In this document: positions 1 to 8,654 of the stretch, piece by piece
How positions within the stretch are numbered: the stretch's first letter is position 1
Layout of the letters: every line of letters starts with the position of its first letter
Source of the DNA: Flavobacterium daejeonense DSM 17708
GTDB taxonomy: Bacteria; Bacteroidota; Bacteroidia; Flavobacteriales; Flavobacteriaceae
DNA: 64,000 nucleotides
Assembly (NCBI RefSeq): GCF_000425425.1
Contig: NZ_AUDK01000004.1
Span: 62,001-126,000 of the forward strand
Direction: 5' to 3'
The notes under the pieces: generated by a model
The model's database searches: none
What the model was told of the DNA's origin: nothing
What the model saw: only the letters and a program-made list of their open reading frames with translations
Position numbers and translations under genes: made by a program

Positions 1-406
1 ATTTTTTGTTTTTACCGTTGTTGAATTTTACTTTTTCAACCACAGGAGTTTTAGGAGCAGCTTTTTTAAAGTTGGGTTTTTTCTTGAAAGTTGTTTTTGC
101 AACTTTTGGTTCATTAGAAACCGTTGTTTTCTTTGCAGGGATTTCGGTTTTATGTTTAGCTAAAACATCTTTTGGGTTTTTAGGATTTTCTTTTGTTCCG
201 CGCAAATGAATGACTAAGCCGTTAAGGAAATTACGCAATACCTGATCGCCACATTCCACATAATTGGGATGTTTGGAATCACGAAAAAAAGCGCCTAATT
301 CGGATTTGGAAATTCTGAAATCGACCAATTCTAAAATTTCTACAATTTGGTCGTCACGTAACATTAAGGCAACGCGTAATTTTTTGAAAATATCGTTGTT
401 TGTCAT
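1..406 (-). CDS. DUF1456 (YehS-like) protein, C-terminus cut by window edge
   Basis: The frame opens with ATG at 406 and stays open to base 1, so the end of the gene lies outside the window. The first 80 or so residues follow the DUF1456 pattern known from E. coli YehS: MTNNDIFKKLRVALMLRDD, then a region with SELGAFFRD, YVECGDQVLRNFLNGL and VIHLRG. YehS carries two such units; here one unit is followed by a lysine- and proline-rich tail (KKKPNFKKAAPKTP and similar), which suggests nucleic-acid contact but this is inference. The molecular function of the family is not known. It stands upstream of nothing visible and is divergent from no neighbour; the next gene, on the same strand, ends at 444. 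Confidence 0.75.
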   Translation of the reverse strand, partial: MTNNDIFKKLRVALMLRDDQIVEILELVDFRISKSELGAFFRDSKHPNYVECGDQVLRNFLNGLVIHLRGTKENPKNPKDVLAKHKTEIPAKKTTVSNEPKVAKTTFKKKPNFKKAAPKTPVVEKVKFNNGKNKK

Positions 407-443
407 TTTAAATTTTTTACAAAGGTACGCTATAAAGTGTTAG

Positions 444-1484
444 CTAATCTATTTCGGATTGATATTCATTTAGAATTTGAATGATTTTATCCAAATCTTT
501 CTTTTTGTGATTGGCTGTAATAATAATTCGGTTCAAATAATCGGTTTCGGATGCGTATTTGAAATTGGTGATAATTATTTTTTTGGAAGCCAAAATAGTA
601 TTGATGTTTGCCATTTCAGGATAGATTACCGGATAATTTTCGTCAAAAAGAATGTTTGGGTTTGCCAAAAGATTAGTTTTTAAGTAAGCCAGATTTCTTT
701 TTAGTTTTTTAATTTGTTTTTGGTATAACTTTTCCGAATCAGCCAGTGTGCTTACAAAAGCCGGGTTCATTCCGGCGCTGGAAACAAAAATATCATTGGA
801 TTTTATTGTATTGATAAAATCACAATCGCTGGCTATTACACCGCCAGATAATCCCATCGCTTTTCCCAGTGACGAAACTAAAACTTTGCGTTTGATTTTG
901 GGGTGCTTTATCGAGGTGTAAACTCCGCTGCCATTTTCGCCTAAAATTCCTAACGAATGCGACTCGTCAAGCACCAAAGTTATTTCTTTATAGTCCGAAA
1001 TTTTATCTAAAAAAGAAAGTGTGACTGGTTTTACGGTGTTAGAAGGAACAGCATCCGTAAGAATACAAATTTTTTCTGTTTTATTATCCAGTAATTTTGG
1101 ATTTAGAATTCCATTGGTAAAAAGCGGAAGACTGTTTGAATTGCTGATAGCGACATGGTTGTTTGAAAAATGATAAAAAACATCTATATCCGATGTTAAA
1201 CTGTCTAAAACAATTTGCCCGGCTAACATTCCGGAAGAAATAGTAAGGGCCGCTTCGGCCTGGATAAATTGAGCTAAAAAAGTTTCCCCTTTTTCGTAAG
1301 CGGTGAGTTTGATATTGGCATTTCGGGAACTTCCGTAAGCGGTGCCCCAACGCTCAATGTTTTTATAAAGTATTTTTTTGAATTTTTTATTTGGCGGTAA
1401 GCCCAGATAAGCTGTCCCGCCAAAGTATAAAATTTTTTCGTTATCGACTTTTATCAATCGATCGGGAAATTTGTCAACTTTCAT
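444..1484 (-). CDS. Alpha-oxoamine synthase-like PLP-dependent aminotransferase (BioF/Kbl family)
   Basis: A fold-type I PLP enzyme of the alpha-oxoamine synthase group, which joins an amino acid to an acyl-CoA. Family marks visible are GSSRNANI near residue 51, the cofactor aspartate and histidine in LDESHSLG (D173, H176), a glycine-rich GENGSGVY, and the Schiff-base lysine in SSLGKAMGLSGG (K208). At 346 residues it is shorter than BioF or Kbl (roughly 385-400); the N-terminal arm is missing. No biotin or threonine-degradation gene is nearby. It follows the dipeptide epimerase gene by only 6 bases, so the two are almost certainly one transcript, and the substrate may come from peptide or cell-wall recycling. 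The substrate cannot be read from the sequence. Family assignment is secure, reaction is not. Confidence 0.8.
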   Translation of the reverse strand: MKVDKFPDRLIKVDNEKILYFGGTAYLGLPPNKKFKKILYKNIERWGTAYGSSRNANIKLTAYEKGETFLAQFIQAEAALTISSGMLAGQIVLDSLTSDIDVFYHFSNNHVAISNSNSLPLFTNGILNPKLLDNKTEKICILTDAVPSNTVKPVTLSFLDKISDYKEITLVLDESHSLGILGENGSGVYTSIKHPKIKRKVLVSSLGKAMGLSGGVIASDCDFINTIKSNDIFVSSAGMNPAFVSTLADSEKLYQKQIKKLKRNLAYLKTNLLANPNILFDENYPVIYPEMANINTILASKKIIITNFKYASETDYLNRIIITANHKKKDLDKIIQILNEYQSEID

Positions 1485-1490
1485 TAATAA

Positions 1491-2501
1491 TTATTTTAAA
1501 ACAACACCGGTGCCGTTTAATTCAGAATAGCCAATTTTTCCATTTTTAATTTGGACTCCACTGGCAATATCTTCCGAAAGCAATAAGGCGCCATCCATGT
1601 CCACATAGTCTAATTGCGGAATTAAATGAGCAATGGCCGAGATTCCAACTGATGATTCGGTCATACAACCTACCATCGTTTTTAATCCCAGTTTTTTGGC
1701 TTGTTGAATCATTCTTCGGGCAGGAGTGAGTCCGCCACATTTTACTAATTTAATATTTATTCCATGAAAATGATTAAAACATTTGGCAACATCGTTTTCT
1801 ACAATACAACTTTCGTCAGCTATAACTGGTAAAACCGAATGTTTAAAAATAATTTCGTGTCCTTTCCAATCGTCTGCTTTTAAGGGCTGTTCTAAAAATT
1901 CTACGCCCAGTTTTTTTAATTCTACGGCATTATTTAGTGTTTCTTCAATTTCCCATCCACAATTAGCATCAATTCTAAAAATGGCATCGGTATGTTCTCT
2001 TAAAGCTTTTACGATGGCAATATCTTCTTTGGTGCCCAATTTTATTTTGTAAATAGGCCAGGGAAGTTCTTTCATTTTAGCCACCATTTTGTCGATGGTA
2101 TCGATTCCAATGGTATAATTGGTCAAAGGATTTCTTTCGATGCTATAATCCCAGAGTTCATGTAGTTTTTTACCTTTTTTTCGGGCATATAAATCCGTGA
2201 AAGCCATATCCAGTGCACAAAGTGCAAACATGTCGTGTTTTAAATGCGGATACATTTTTGCCCAAAAGTCTTCGGGAGTTTCATCAACAGAAGACTCAAT
2301 GAGAGTTCGTACGGCTTCTAAATCCTGTTTCATCATGGGGACACTTATGTGGTAATAAGGATTTGAAGTTGCCTCACCATATCCGGAGAATCCGCCACTT
2401 TTTAATTGTACAATTAAAGAAGGCTGAATATCGATTGATTCTCTAGAGATTGTAAAAGTGTGCTTTAATTGTAGCTCGTATTCTCTAATAATCAATTCCA
2501 T
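1491..2501 (-). CDS. Dipeptide epimerase (L-Ala-D/L-Glu epimerase type, enolase superfamily)
   Basis: Epimerises the second residue of dipeptides, classically L-Ala-D-Glu released from murein to L-Ala-L-Glu. The muconate-lactonising-enzyme layout is complete: N-terminal capping domain to about residue 115, then a barrel with the acid/base pair motif KIK (K152, K154), metal ligands in DANCGW (D178), EFLEQP (E204) and ADES (D229), and the second catalytic lysine in IKLVKCGG (K251 or K254). 336 residues is normal length. It is the first gene of a pair with the PLP enzyme downstream (6-base gap), which points to muropeptide or dipeptide salvage in the cytoplasm. Exact dipeptide preference varies widely in this family and is not predictable here. 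Confidence 0.9.
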   Translation of the reverse strand: MELIIREYELQLKHTFTISRESIDIQPSLIVQLKSGGFSGYGEATSNPYYHISVPMMKQDLEAVRTLIESSVDETPEDFWAKMYPHLKHDMFALCALDMAFTDLYARKKGKKLHELWDYSIERNPLTNYTIGIDTIDKMVAKMKELPWPIYKIKLGTKEDIAIVKALREHTDAIFRIDANCGWEIEETLNNAVELKKLGVEFLEQPLKADDWKGHEIIFKHSVLPVIADESCIVENDVAKCFNHFHGINIKLVKCGGLTPARRMIQQAKKLGLKTMVGCMTESSVGISAIAHLIPQLDYVDMDGALLLSEDIASGVQIKNGKIGYSELNGTGVVLK

Positions 2502-2823
2502 AATTGTCTGGTTTTATGATAAAATTAAGCTATAAAAATGAATATTATTTAGTGAAGATGAAGAATTTTGATTTTCGGAATTTTTTAATCTCATTTTGCA
2601 TAAATAATAAAAAACAATAGTGATAAAAGTGTTTTCTGTAAAAAGTGAATTTTGCAACTACGTATTTTGGGTGCAAAAAATTAAAATCTTGTGATTTTTT
2701 TGTCTTTTTTTCCTTTTTTATGTTGGAAAAAAAATGTGATTTTTTAATTAAATTGTTTGATTGTGGATATTTCTTTGGGTTTTTAGCATAAAAAATGATA
2801 TTTTAGCTAAAATTATTTACGAT
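2502..2823. other. Intergenic region between divergent genes, with an inverted repeat
   Basis: About 320 very AT-rich bases between the divergent epimerase and TerB-like genes. They must carry both promoters. An inverted repeat TTTTGCA (2650-2656) / TGCAAAA (2672-2678) with a 15-base spacer could be a protein-binding site. A pyrimidine run lies at about 2695-2720. I see no small gene or structured RNA. Confidence 0.4.
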
Positions 2824-3228
2824 ATGAACACTTGTGAAGAAAAAAAGAAATTGCTTTTAGAAATGATTGCTTATGCAACCGTTGACGGACAATTGAATAA
2901 AAAAGGTTATGATTTTTTATTCTTAATTGCTAACGAATTACATTTCGAGAAAGGAGGTTTTATTGATTTATTAAGTCAGGAATTACCTCCGATGCCGGAG
3001 AATATCAAATTGGGGCGTATCAAGCAATTTTACAGGTTAATTCTCTTTTTTCAGAACGATGGTGTGTTGTACAAGCAGGATCCGGAGTTGATAGGTCATA
3101 TCGCTATCAGTATGGGATTAGATCTTGATGCGACTAAGGTGCTGTTGAAAAAAATCAAAAATGCTCCTAATTCAACTATTTCTGATGAAATGCTGTGGAG
3201 TATTTTTCAAAATGATTTAGATTATTAA
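2824..3228 (+). CDS. Small TerB-like helical protein
   Basis: 134 residues, all alpha-helical by composition, with the start taken at ATG 2824 because the upstream extension to a TTG at 2761 is AT-rich and low in sense. The pattern of acid and hydrophobic residues (LLLEMIAYATVDGQLNKKG, IAISMGLD, VLLKKI) resembles a TerB/DjlA-type domain, in which an early helix with a D-G acidic turn binds a cation. Role unknown. Its stop codon overlaps the uvrB stop by 4 bases on the opposite strand, so the two genes converge with no room for a terminator. Assignment to the TerB-like fold is by pattern only. Confidence 0.7.
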   Translation: MNTCEEKKKLLLEMIAYATVDGQLNKKGYDFLFLIANELHFEKGGFIDLLSQELPPMPENIKLGRIKQFYRLILFFQNDGVLYKQDPELIGHIAISMGLDLDATKVLLKKIKNAPNSTISDEMLWSIFQNDLDY

Positions 3229-5216
3229 GCCAATTGTTCCTGTAATTTTTTTATTTCGTCACGTAATTTTGCGGCTTGCATAAAGTCGAGTTCTTTTGCG
3301 GCTTTTTCCATAGATTTTCGCTTTTCGCGAATGCGTTTCTCTATTTCATTTTTAGATAAGTATTCATTTGTTTCTTCCGCAGCCTTATTGACAGTATGTC
3401 CTAATTCATATTCAACCAAAGGATTTTTGGTAAATACATTGTCGATCTTTTTGTTTAATGCCTGAGGAACAATATTGTTGGCGGTGTTAAAATTAATCTG
3501 TTTGGTTCTGCGGTAATTGGTCTCATCAATCGTTTTTTGCATGCTGTCGGTAATTTTATCCGCATACATTATGGCTTTTCCATTCAGATTTCGGGCGGCA
3601 CGACCAATGGTTTGCGTAAGCGAACGATGCGAACGTAAAAAACCTTCTTTGTCAGCATCGAGAATAGCAACCAGCGAAACTTCAGGTAAATCCAAACCTT
3701 CGCGCAATAAATTTACCCCAATTAAAACATCAAAAAGTCCTTTTCGTAAATCCTGCATGATTTCGATGCGTTCCAAAGTATCCACATCCGAATGAATGTA
3801 ACGGCAACGAATGCTTACTTTGGCTAAATATTTGGCAAGTTCTTCCGCCATTCTTTTAGTAAGGGTTGTAACCAAAACACGTTCGTCCAATTCGCAACGT
3901 TGTTGAATTTCCTCAATTAAATCATCAATCTGATTCAAACTTGGACGAATTTCGATAACAGGATCGATTAATCCAGTTGGTCGGATAATTTGTTCCACAT
4001 AAATTCCTTCGCATTTTTTCAGTTCATAATCAGCCGGAGTAGCTGAAACATAAATTACCTGATTTTGCATCGCTTCAAATTCCTCAAATTTCAGCGGGCG
4101 GTTATCCATTGCTGCGGGAAGTCTAAAGCCGTATTCCACTAGGTTTTCTTTTCGGCTGCGGTCGCCACCGTACATGGCATGAACCTGCGAAAGCGTTACG
4201 TGACTTTCGTCCACTACCATCAGATAATCTTTTGGGAAATAATCTAATAAACAGAAAGGTCTGGTTCCTGCTTCACGACCATCGAGGTAACGGGAATAAT
4301 TTTCAATACCGGAACAATAGCCTAATTCACGAATCATTTCCAAATCAAAATTAGTACGTTCTTCCAGTCGTTTGGCTTCGAGGTGTTTTCCTATTTCTTT
4401 GAAATAATCCACTTGTTTAACCAAATCTTGCTGGATTTGCCAAATAGCATTTTGTAAAACATCCGGAGAAGTCACAAACATATTGGCTGGATAAATGGTT
4501 AGTTTATCAAATCGCTCAATGACTTTGGAAGTTTGGATGTCAAAGCTTTCGATTTCTTCTATTTCATCTCCAAAAAAGTGTATACGATACGCATCATCGG
4601 CATAGCTCGGGAAAACTTCTACGGTGTCACCTTTGATCCGGAAATTTCCCGGATTAAAGTCGGCTTCCGTTCTCGAATACAAACTTTGGACTAAAGAATG
4701 TAACAGTTTCGTTCTGGAAATCTCCTGATCTCTTTCGATAGCAATCACATTTTTTTGAAATTCTACTGGATTTCCAATACCGTACAAGCAGGAAACCGAA
4801 GCCACTACGATGATATCTCTTCGTCCTGAAAGTAAGGAAGAAGTGGTGCTTAAACGCATTTTTTCCAGCTCGTCGTTAATAGATAAGTCTTTTTCGATAT
4901 AAACACCAGTAACCGGAATAAAAGCTTCCGGCTGGTAATAATCGTAGTAAGAAACGAAATATTCTACGGCATTATTGGGGAAAAACTGTTTGAATTCCGA
5001 ATACAATTGCGCTGCTAAGGTTTTATTGTGTGCTAAAACAAGGGTTGGTCGTTGTACTTCCTGAATCACATTGGCCACCGTAAAAGTTTTTCCGGAACCG
5101 GTAACACCTAAAAGTGTTTGGAATTGGTCCCCATCAATAATACCTTGTGCTAGTTTTTCAATAGCCTGAGGCTGGTCGCCCATAGGCTTGTAATCCGAAA
5201 CAACTTGAAATTTCAT
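3225..5216 (-). CDS. uvrB: UvrABC excinuclease subunit B
   Basis: Damage-verifying helicase-like subunit of nucleotide excision repair, loading UvrC after UvrA. I chose ATG 5216 (MKFQVVSDYKPMGDQ, 663 residues) over a longer frame because it matches the conserved UvrB start. Walker A is GVTGSGKT (37-44); the beta-hairpin region with SYYDYYQPEAYIP-like sequence (here YYDYYQPEAFIPVTG), the DESH box, the NLLREGLD and QTIGRAARN helicase motifs, and a C-terminal UVR motif (AAKELDFMQAAKLRDEIK) that binds UvrC are all present. It is single and convergent with the TerB-like gene, overlapping it by 4 bases at the stop codons. No uvrA or uvrC is in the window. Confidence 0.98.
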   Translation of the reverse strand: MKFQVVSDYKPMGDQPQAIEKLAQGIIDGDQFQTLLGVTGSGKTFTVANVIQEVQRPTLVLAHNKTLAAQLYSEFKQFFPNNAVEYFVSYYDYYQPEAFIPVTGVYIEKDLSINDELEKMRLSTTSSLLSGRRDIIVVASVSCLYGIGNPVEFQKNVIAIERDQEISRTKLLHSLVQSLYSRTEADFNPGNFRIKGDTVEVFPSYADDAYRIHFFGDEIEEIESFDIQTSKVIERFDKLTIYPANMFVTSPDVLQNAIWQIQQDLVKQVDYFKEIGKHLEAKRLEERTNFDLEMIRELGYCSGIENYSRYLDGREAGTRPFCLLDYFPKDYLMVVDESHVTLSQVHAMYGGDRSRKENLVEYGFRLPAAMDNRPLKFEEFEAMQNQVIYVSATPADYELKKCEGIYVEQIIRPTGLIDPVIEIRPSLNQIDDLIEEIQQRCELDERVLVTTLTKRMAEELAKYLAKVSIRCRYIHSDVDTLERIEIMQDLRKGLFDVLIGVNLLREGLDLPEVSLVAILDADKEGFLRSHRSLTQTIGRAARNLNGKAIMYADKITDSMQKTIDETNYRRTKQINFNTANNIVPQALNKKIDNVFTKNPLVEYELGHTVNKAAEETNEYLSKNEIEKRIREKRKSMEKAAKELDFMQAAKLRDEIKKLQEQLA

Positions 5217-5324
5217 TTGTTTTTTGTTGCAAAGTTTAGACTTGCAAAGGTACAAAGTTTATTGGCAATTTTAAGGAATTTGGTTTTTGTTGAGCAATGA
5301 TGTAATTGTGGAATTATGAGGGGT

Positions 5325-6614
5325 TTATTTCAACCAATTCCAACGTTTTGCCCAATCGTCTAAAATGGCTTTTCTCCATTTTGAAACGGTTTTTCCTCCC
5401 TGGATTTTTCCATCGTATAATTCCGGATTTGATTTGTCGCTGTACCAATTATTACCCAAAGGATAATCGGTGGAATGTTTTGTTCCCGGCCATAAATTGG
5501 TCACGACAAGGCTTCCTTTTAAACCGTTAATTTCAGGAATTTCAGAAGTGAAAATGTAATTCAAATTTTCAGCTTTTTTGGGAATATATCTGATGGCATA
5601 ATCTCCGTTGCCTAAATAATAGCCCGGCCATTTTTGCGTGGCATTTCCGTATGGAATTTCCATTTGGAAGCAAACGTCATCCGAAGTAAAATTTGATTTT
5701 GGCCCTTTTAAATGCATTTCGATAATGGAACAAAAAGCAACGCTGTCTTTAACACTAGTGGTTTGATTGTAAATTAATCGGGGACTGTGATTTATTTTTT
5801 CAAAACTTCCGCCCCAGCTGTCTCTTTCCGGATTGTCTGGATTGCCATCCATCAAATAAAAAAGAGAAGGGGAATCTCCCATTTTAATTTCGCCGTTGTA
5901 ATATTTTTTGAAATCCAAGCCCAAATTTCCCGCTCCTTTGATAACAGTGTCATAATAATTTGAATTGTTTACCTGATCTATTTCGGTTGTATTGGAGAAA
6001 AAACCGTAATAGCTTGAATTGACTTCAATGAAAAACAAATTTGGGAAATTTTCAGCGATGTAAGCATAACTGTTGGCGCTCCATTTTTTATTAGGGCCGC
6101 CTATCCAATAGATTTTAATTTTATCCTGAATTTCCGGTGCATCGTGCAAAGCCTGTGCGATATCTTCCAAACCACCCCAACCCAAAACCCAAAGAGGTTG
6201 TGTGCATTCTTTCTTTGCACATTTAATAATCCAATCCGAACCTTCTGTTGAGGTACTGAATCCTTGGTATGGTGCGTTTCCTTTACGTCCCTGTTTAGTG
6301 ATGGAACGTAAATATTTTGGCTTAGCCAAATTCTTATTGTGTTTTCTAAGTTTTGGTAAATCTTTTTCGTAAAGATCAATCATTCTAAGAATCTCTTCTT
6401 TGTTTCCTTCTCCATAAGAAGGAGAGGAAACTAAGCCTTCGAGTTGAAACAAATCGCTATACATGAGCAAATGTGCCATGGATTGATTATCGTCAGGATC
6501 GGTGCCACCAATATCAGTACTAATTAAAACCCGGGGTTTTGCAGGTGTTGAGTTTTGTGCTGAAATCAGGCTTTGTGTTAAACAAAATAGGGCAATAAAA
6601 ATTGGATTTCTCAT
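5325..6614 (-). CDS. Secreted nucleoside-hydrolase-like protein (DUF1593, Sde182 type)
   Basis: 429 residues beginning with a signal peptide (hydrophobic run after MRNP, cleavage likely after LISA). The mature N-terminus has the DUF1593 signature RVLISTDIGGTDPDDNQS, an acidic DxDPDD-like cluster shared with inosine-uridine nucleoside hydrolases that bind calcium at such aspartates, and later VLGWGGLEDIAQAL and IYWIGGPNKKW. The second half is the all-beta C-terminal part found in Sde182-like proteins annotated as cellulose- or glycan-related. The substrate is unproven; a periplasmic or surface glycoside/nucleoside hydrolase is the likely role. No polysaccharide utilisation genes are next to it. 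It is transcribed alone. Confidence 0.85.
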   Translation of the reverse strand: MRNPIFIALFCLTQSLISAQNSTPAKPRVLISTDIGGTDPDDNQSMAHLLMYSDLFQLEGLVSSPSYGEGNKEEILRMIDLYEKDLPKLRKHNKNLAKPKYLRSITKQGRKGNAPYQGFSTSTEGSDWIIKCAKKECTQPLWVLGWGGLEDIAQALHDAPEIQDKIKIYWIGGPNKKWSANSYAYIAENFPNLFFIEVNSSYYGFFSNTTEIDQVNNSNYYDTVIKGAGNLGLDFKKYYNGEIKMGDSPSLFYLMDGNPDNPERDSWGGSFEKINHSPRLIYNQTTSVKDSVAFCSIIEMHLKGPKSNFTSDDVCFQMEIPYGNATQKWPGYYLGNGDYAIRYIPKKAENLNYIFTSEIPEINGLKGSLVVTNLWPGTKHSTDYPLGNNWYSDKSNPELYDGKIQGGKTVSKWRKAILDDWAKRWNWLK

Positions 6615-6782
6615 GTTTCTTTTTGTTTTATTCTAGATTTTTAGTCTCAAATAGCGATTTTGATAATTCTGAAAAAGATATTTCAGTTAAAAGTAAAGCT
6701 GTTAAAGATAATTTTTTTAGTTGTAAAAACAAACAAAAAGAAAATAAACGAAAAAAAAGAAAGAAATAAAAAAGAGGATTTA

Positions 6783-7754
6783 TTAAAAAAGAGGCTGTTT
6801 AATTTCAAATTCCCAATCCTGTTGTTGGGTTTCGGTTAGAAAAGACCAGGCCAGAATACGGCTGGTTTTTTGTCCCTGCGCCATGTCAATTGAGCGAATT
6901 TGTGCAGCATTGACTTTGTTTAGGGTTTTGAATAAACTTTTCAGATGTGATTGTTTGGAAACCAAAGTGGTAAACCAAAGACATTGCATTGGGTAGCGCG
7001 CACTTTCATAAATCATTTGGGTAATAAAAGCCAGTTCGCCACCTTCGCACCAGAGTTCGTTGTTTTGACCGCCAAAGTTTAAAACCGCTTTTGTTTGTTT
7101 TTGACCTTTTAAATTGCTCACTTTTCGCAGACTTCCCTTAGCGGCTTCTTCTGCTGATTTATGAAAAGGAGGATTGCAAATGGTGAAAGCAAAATGATCT
7201 TCGGGCGTGATAATGTTTTTGAAAATGTATCGGGATTCTATTTGCTGTTGTAAACTGACAGCATCAATCAATTTTGGATTGGCTTCAATAATTTTGGTGC
7301 AATTTTCAAGTGATTTTTCATCAATGTCAGTACACACAAAACTCCAGTCGTAAACCGAATTTCCGATGATGGGATAAATACAGTTGGCTCCGGTTCCAAT
7401 ATCTAAACCTTCAATTTCTATTCCGGTTGGAATGACGCCGTTATTACTTTCGGCTAATAAATCGGCTATATAATGGATGTAATCGGCTCTTCCGGGGATA
7501 GGCGGGCAAAGGTAATTTTTAGGAATGTCCCAGCCTTTTATGTCATAATAACTGATTAATAAAGCTTTGTTTAAGGTTTTTACGGCTTGTGGATTACTGA
7601 AATCGATACTTTCTCCCGAAGTCTCCGGATGATGTTCATTGGTGAGAACAAATACTTTTAGTTCCGGACAAACGGCAGTAAGTTGTTTGAAATCGTATCG
7701 GGAACGATGCAAATTGCGGGGATGCAAATTAGATTTTTCAGTAATTACGGCCAT
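6783..7754 (-). CDS. rlmF: 23S rRNA (adenine(1618)-N6)-methyltransferase
   Basis: SAM-dependent enzyme that methylates A1618 (E. coli numbering) of 23S rRNA. The start at ATG 7754 (MAVITEKSNLHPRN) is preferred to an upstream TTG. The sequence closely follows E. coli RlmF throughout: HPRNLHRSRYDF, CPPIPGRADYIHYIADLLAE, the SAM-binding DIGTGANCIYP (118-128), the catalytic NPPF (194-197), NFGGQNNELWCEGGE and AQGQKTSRI. 323 residues is the usual length. It stands alone; the DNA on its 3' side (about 6715-6790) is purine-rich with no obvious hairpin. Confidence 0.96.
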   Translation of the reverse strand: MAVITEKSNLHPRNLHRSRYDFKQLTAVCPELKVFVLTNEHHPETSGESIDFSNPQAVKTLNKALLISYYDIKGWDIPKNYLCPPIPGRADYIHYIADLLAESNNGVIPTGIEIEGLDIGTGANCIYPIIGNSVYDWSFVCTDIDEKSLENCTKIIEANPKLIDAVSLQQQIESRYIFKNIITPEDHFAFTICNPPFHKSAEEAAKGSLRKVSNLKGQKQTKAVLNFGGQNNELWCEGGELAFITQMIYESARYPMQCLWFTTLVSKQSHLKSLFKTLNKVNAAQIRSIDMAQGQKTSRILAWSFLTETQQQDWEFEIKQPLF

Positions 7755-7845
7755 TTTGATTTGCTTCAAATTTTTTTGCAAAAGTAAGCTTTTAATTTGT
7801 AAATGGATAATAATAAGAAGTTTAAGTGTGTTTTTGTTAACCAGC

Positions 7846-8508
7846 TTAATCCATGCATTCCATTAATAATAAATCGCCTTGCTGATGCTCGATGATAACC
7901 ATTCCGTCCTGAACGACATGATTGCTGCTTCCGGTGCGGTATCCGATAGTCAGGCTGTCATTTTGTAACGGATAAAAAAGATTTTCGGAATGAATTCCCG
8001 TAACATGCCCAATCGGAATCAGGGAAATAGGAGTGTTAGCGGTGTACCATTTTTCAAATTTTCGAGGCAATAAAAAAACTTTAGAATGATCATCGAGAAT
8101 GACAATTTTTAGTTTGTCGCGGTAACGAACGATATTCGTTAAATTGGTAATCGTATGATCGGCTCTTTTTCCGGTGGCCCAAACAACATTGACAGCTGAA
8201 AAATTTCTTTCGCACAAATAATCAAAAGCTTTTTCTAAATCGGTTTTGTCCTGATCCGGTGTGTGTACAATTTCCAGCGGATATTGTTTTTCTTTGTAAT
8301 AATCGGCATCAAAACCACGGTCGAAATCCCCTAACAAAACATCAACTTTAATGTCTAATTCCAAAACACGTTCAATAGCTGAATCCAGTACAATTACAAA
8401 AGGAGACCATTCGAGTAACTGACCTAATAATTCAGGGGTACAGGCAGCGCCATTGGCAATAATTAAGGCAGGTTCCTGATCGTCGCGAACAATATGATGT
8501 GATGACAA
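7846..8508 (-). CDS. Thiamine pyrophosphokinase
   Basis: Transfers pyrophosphate from ATP to thiamine, giving the cofactor thiamine diphosphate. The family's catalytic motifs are visible: LLGDFD (60-63 is GDFD), the DQDKTD acidic box that holds magnesium (85-90), and GKRADHTITN (113-122). The C-terminal all-beta domain has the G(Y)RTGSSNHV motif near residue 190, which lines the thiamine pocket. 220 residues is normal. It lies about 90 bases upstream of rlmF on the same strand and could share a transcript. No thiamine riboswitch was seen upstream, as expected for a salvage enzyme. Confidence 0.93.
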   Translation of the reverse strand: MSSHHIVRDDQEPALIIANGAACTPELLGQLLEWSPFVIVLDSAIERVLELDIKVDVLLGDFDRGFDADYYKEKQYPLEIVHTPDQDKTDLEKAFDYLCERNFSAVNVVWATGKRADHTITNLTNIVRYRDKLKIVILDDHSKVFLLPRKFEKWYTANTPISLIPIGHVTGIHSENLFYPLQNDSLTIGYRTGSSNHVVQDGMVIIEHQQGDLLLMECMD

Positions 8509-8654
8509 AAGAATTAAAGTTTTAAATTAGATATTTTAGGTGACAAAGATAACTAATAGTTTTTTGTTTTTTTAGCCACAGATTGTACAGAATTTGAGGA
8601 TTGTTTATTTGTGGATTTTGCGAAAAACTTGTTTGCTGTGCGGTTTACAATAAA

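Noticed and set aside
2761..2823. Upstream extension of the TerB-like gene from TTG 2761
   Set aside because: The added stretch is low-complexity and includes promoter-like sequence; ATG 2824 fits better.
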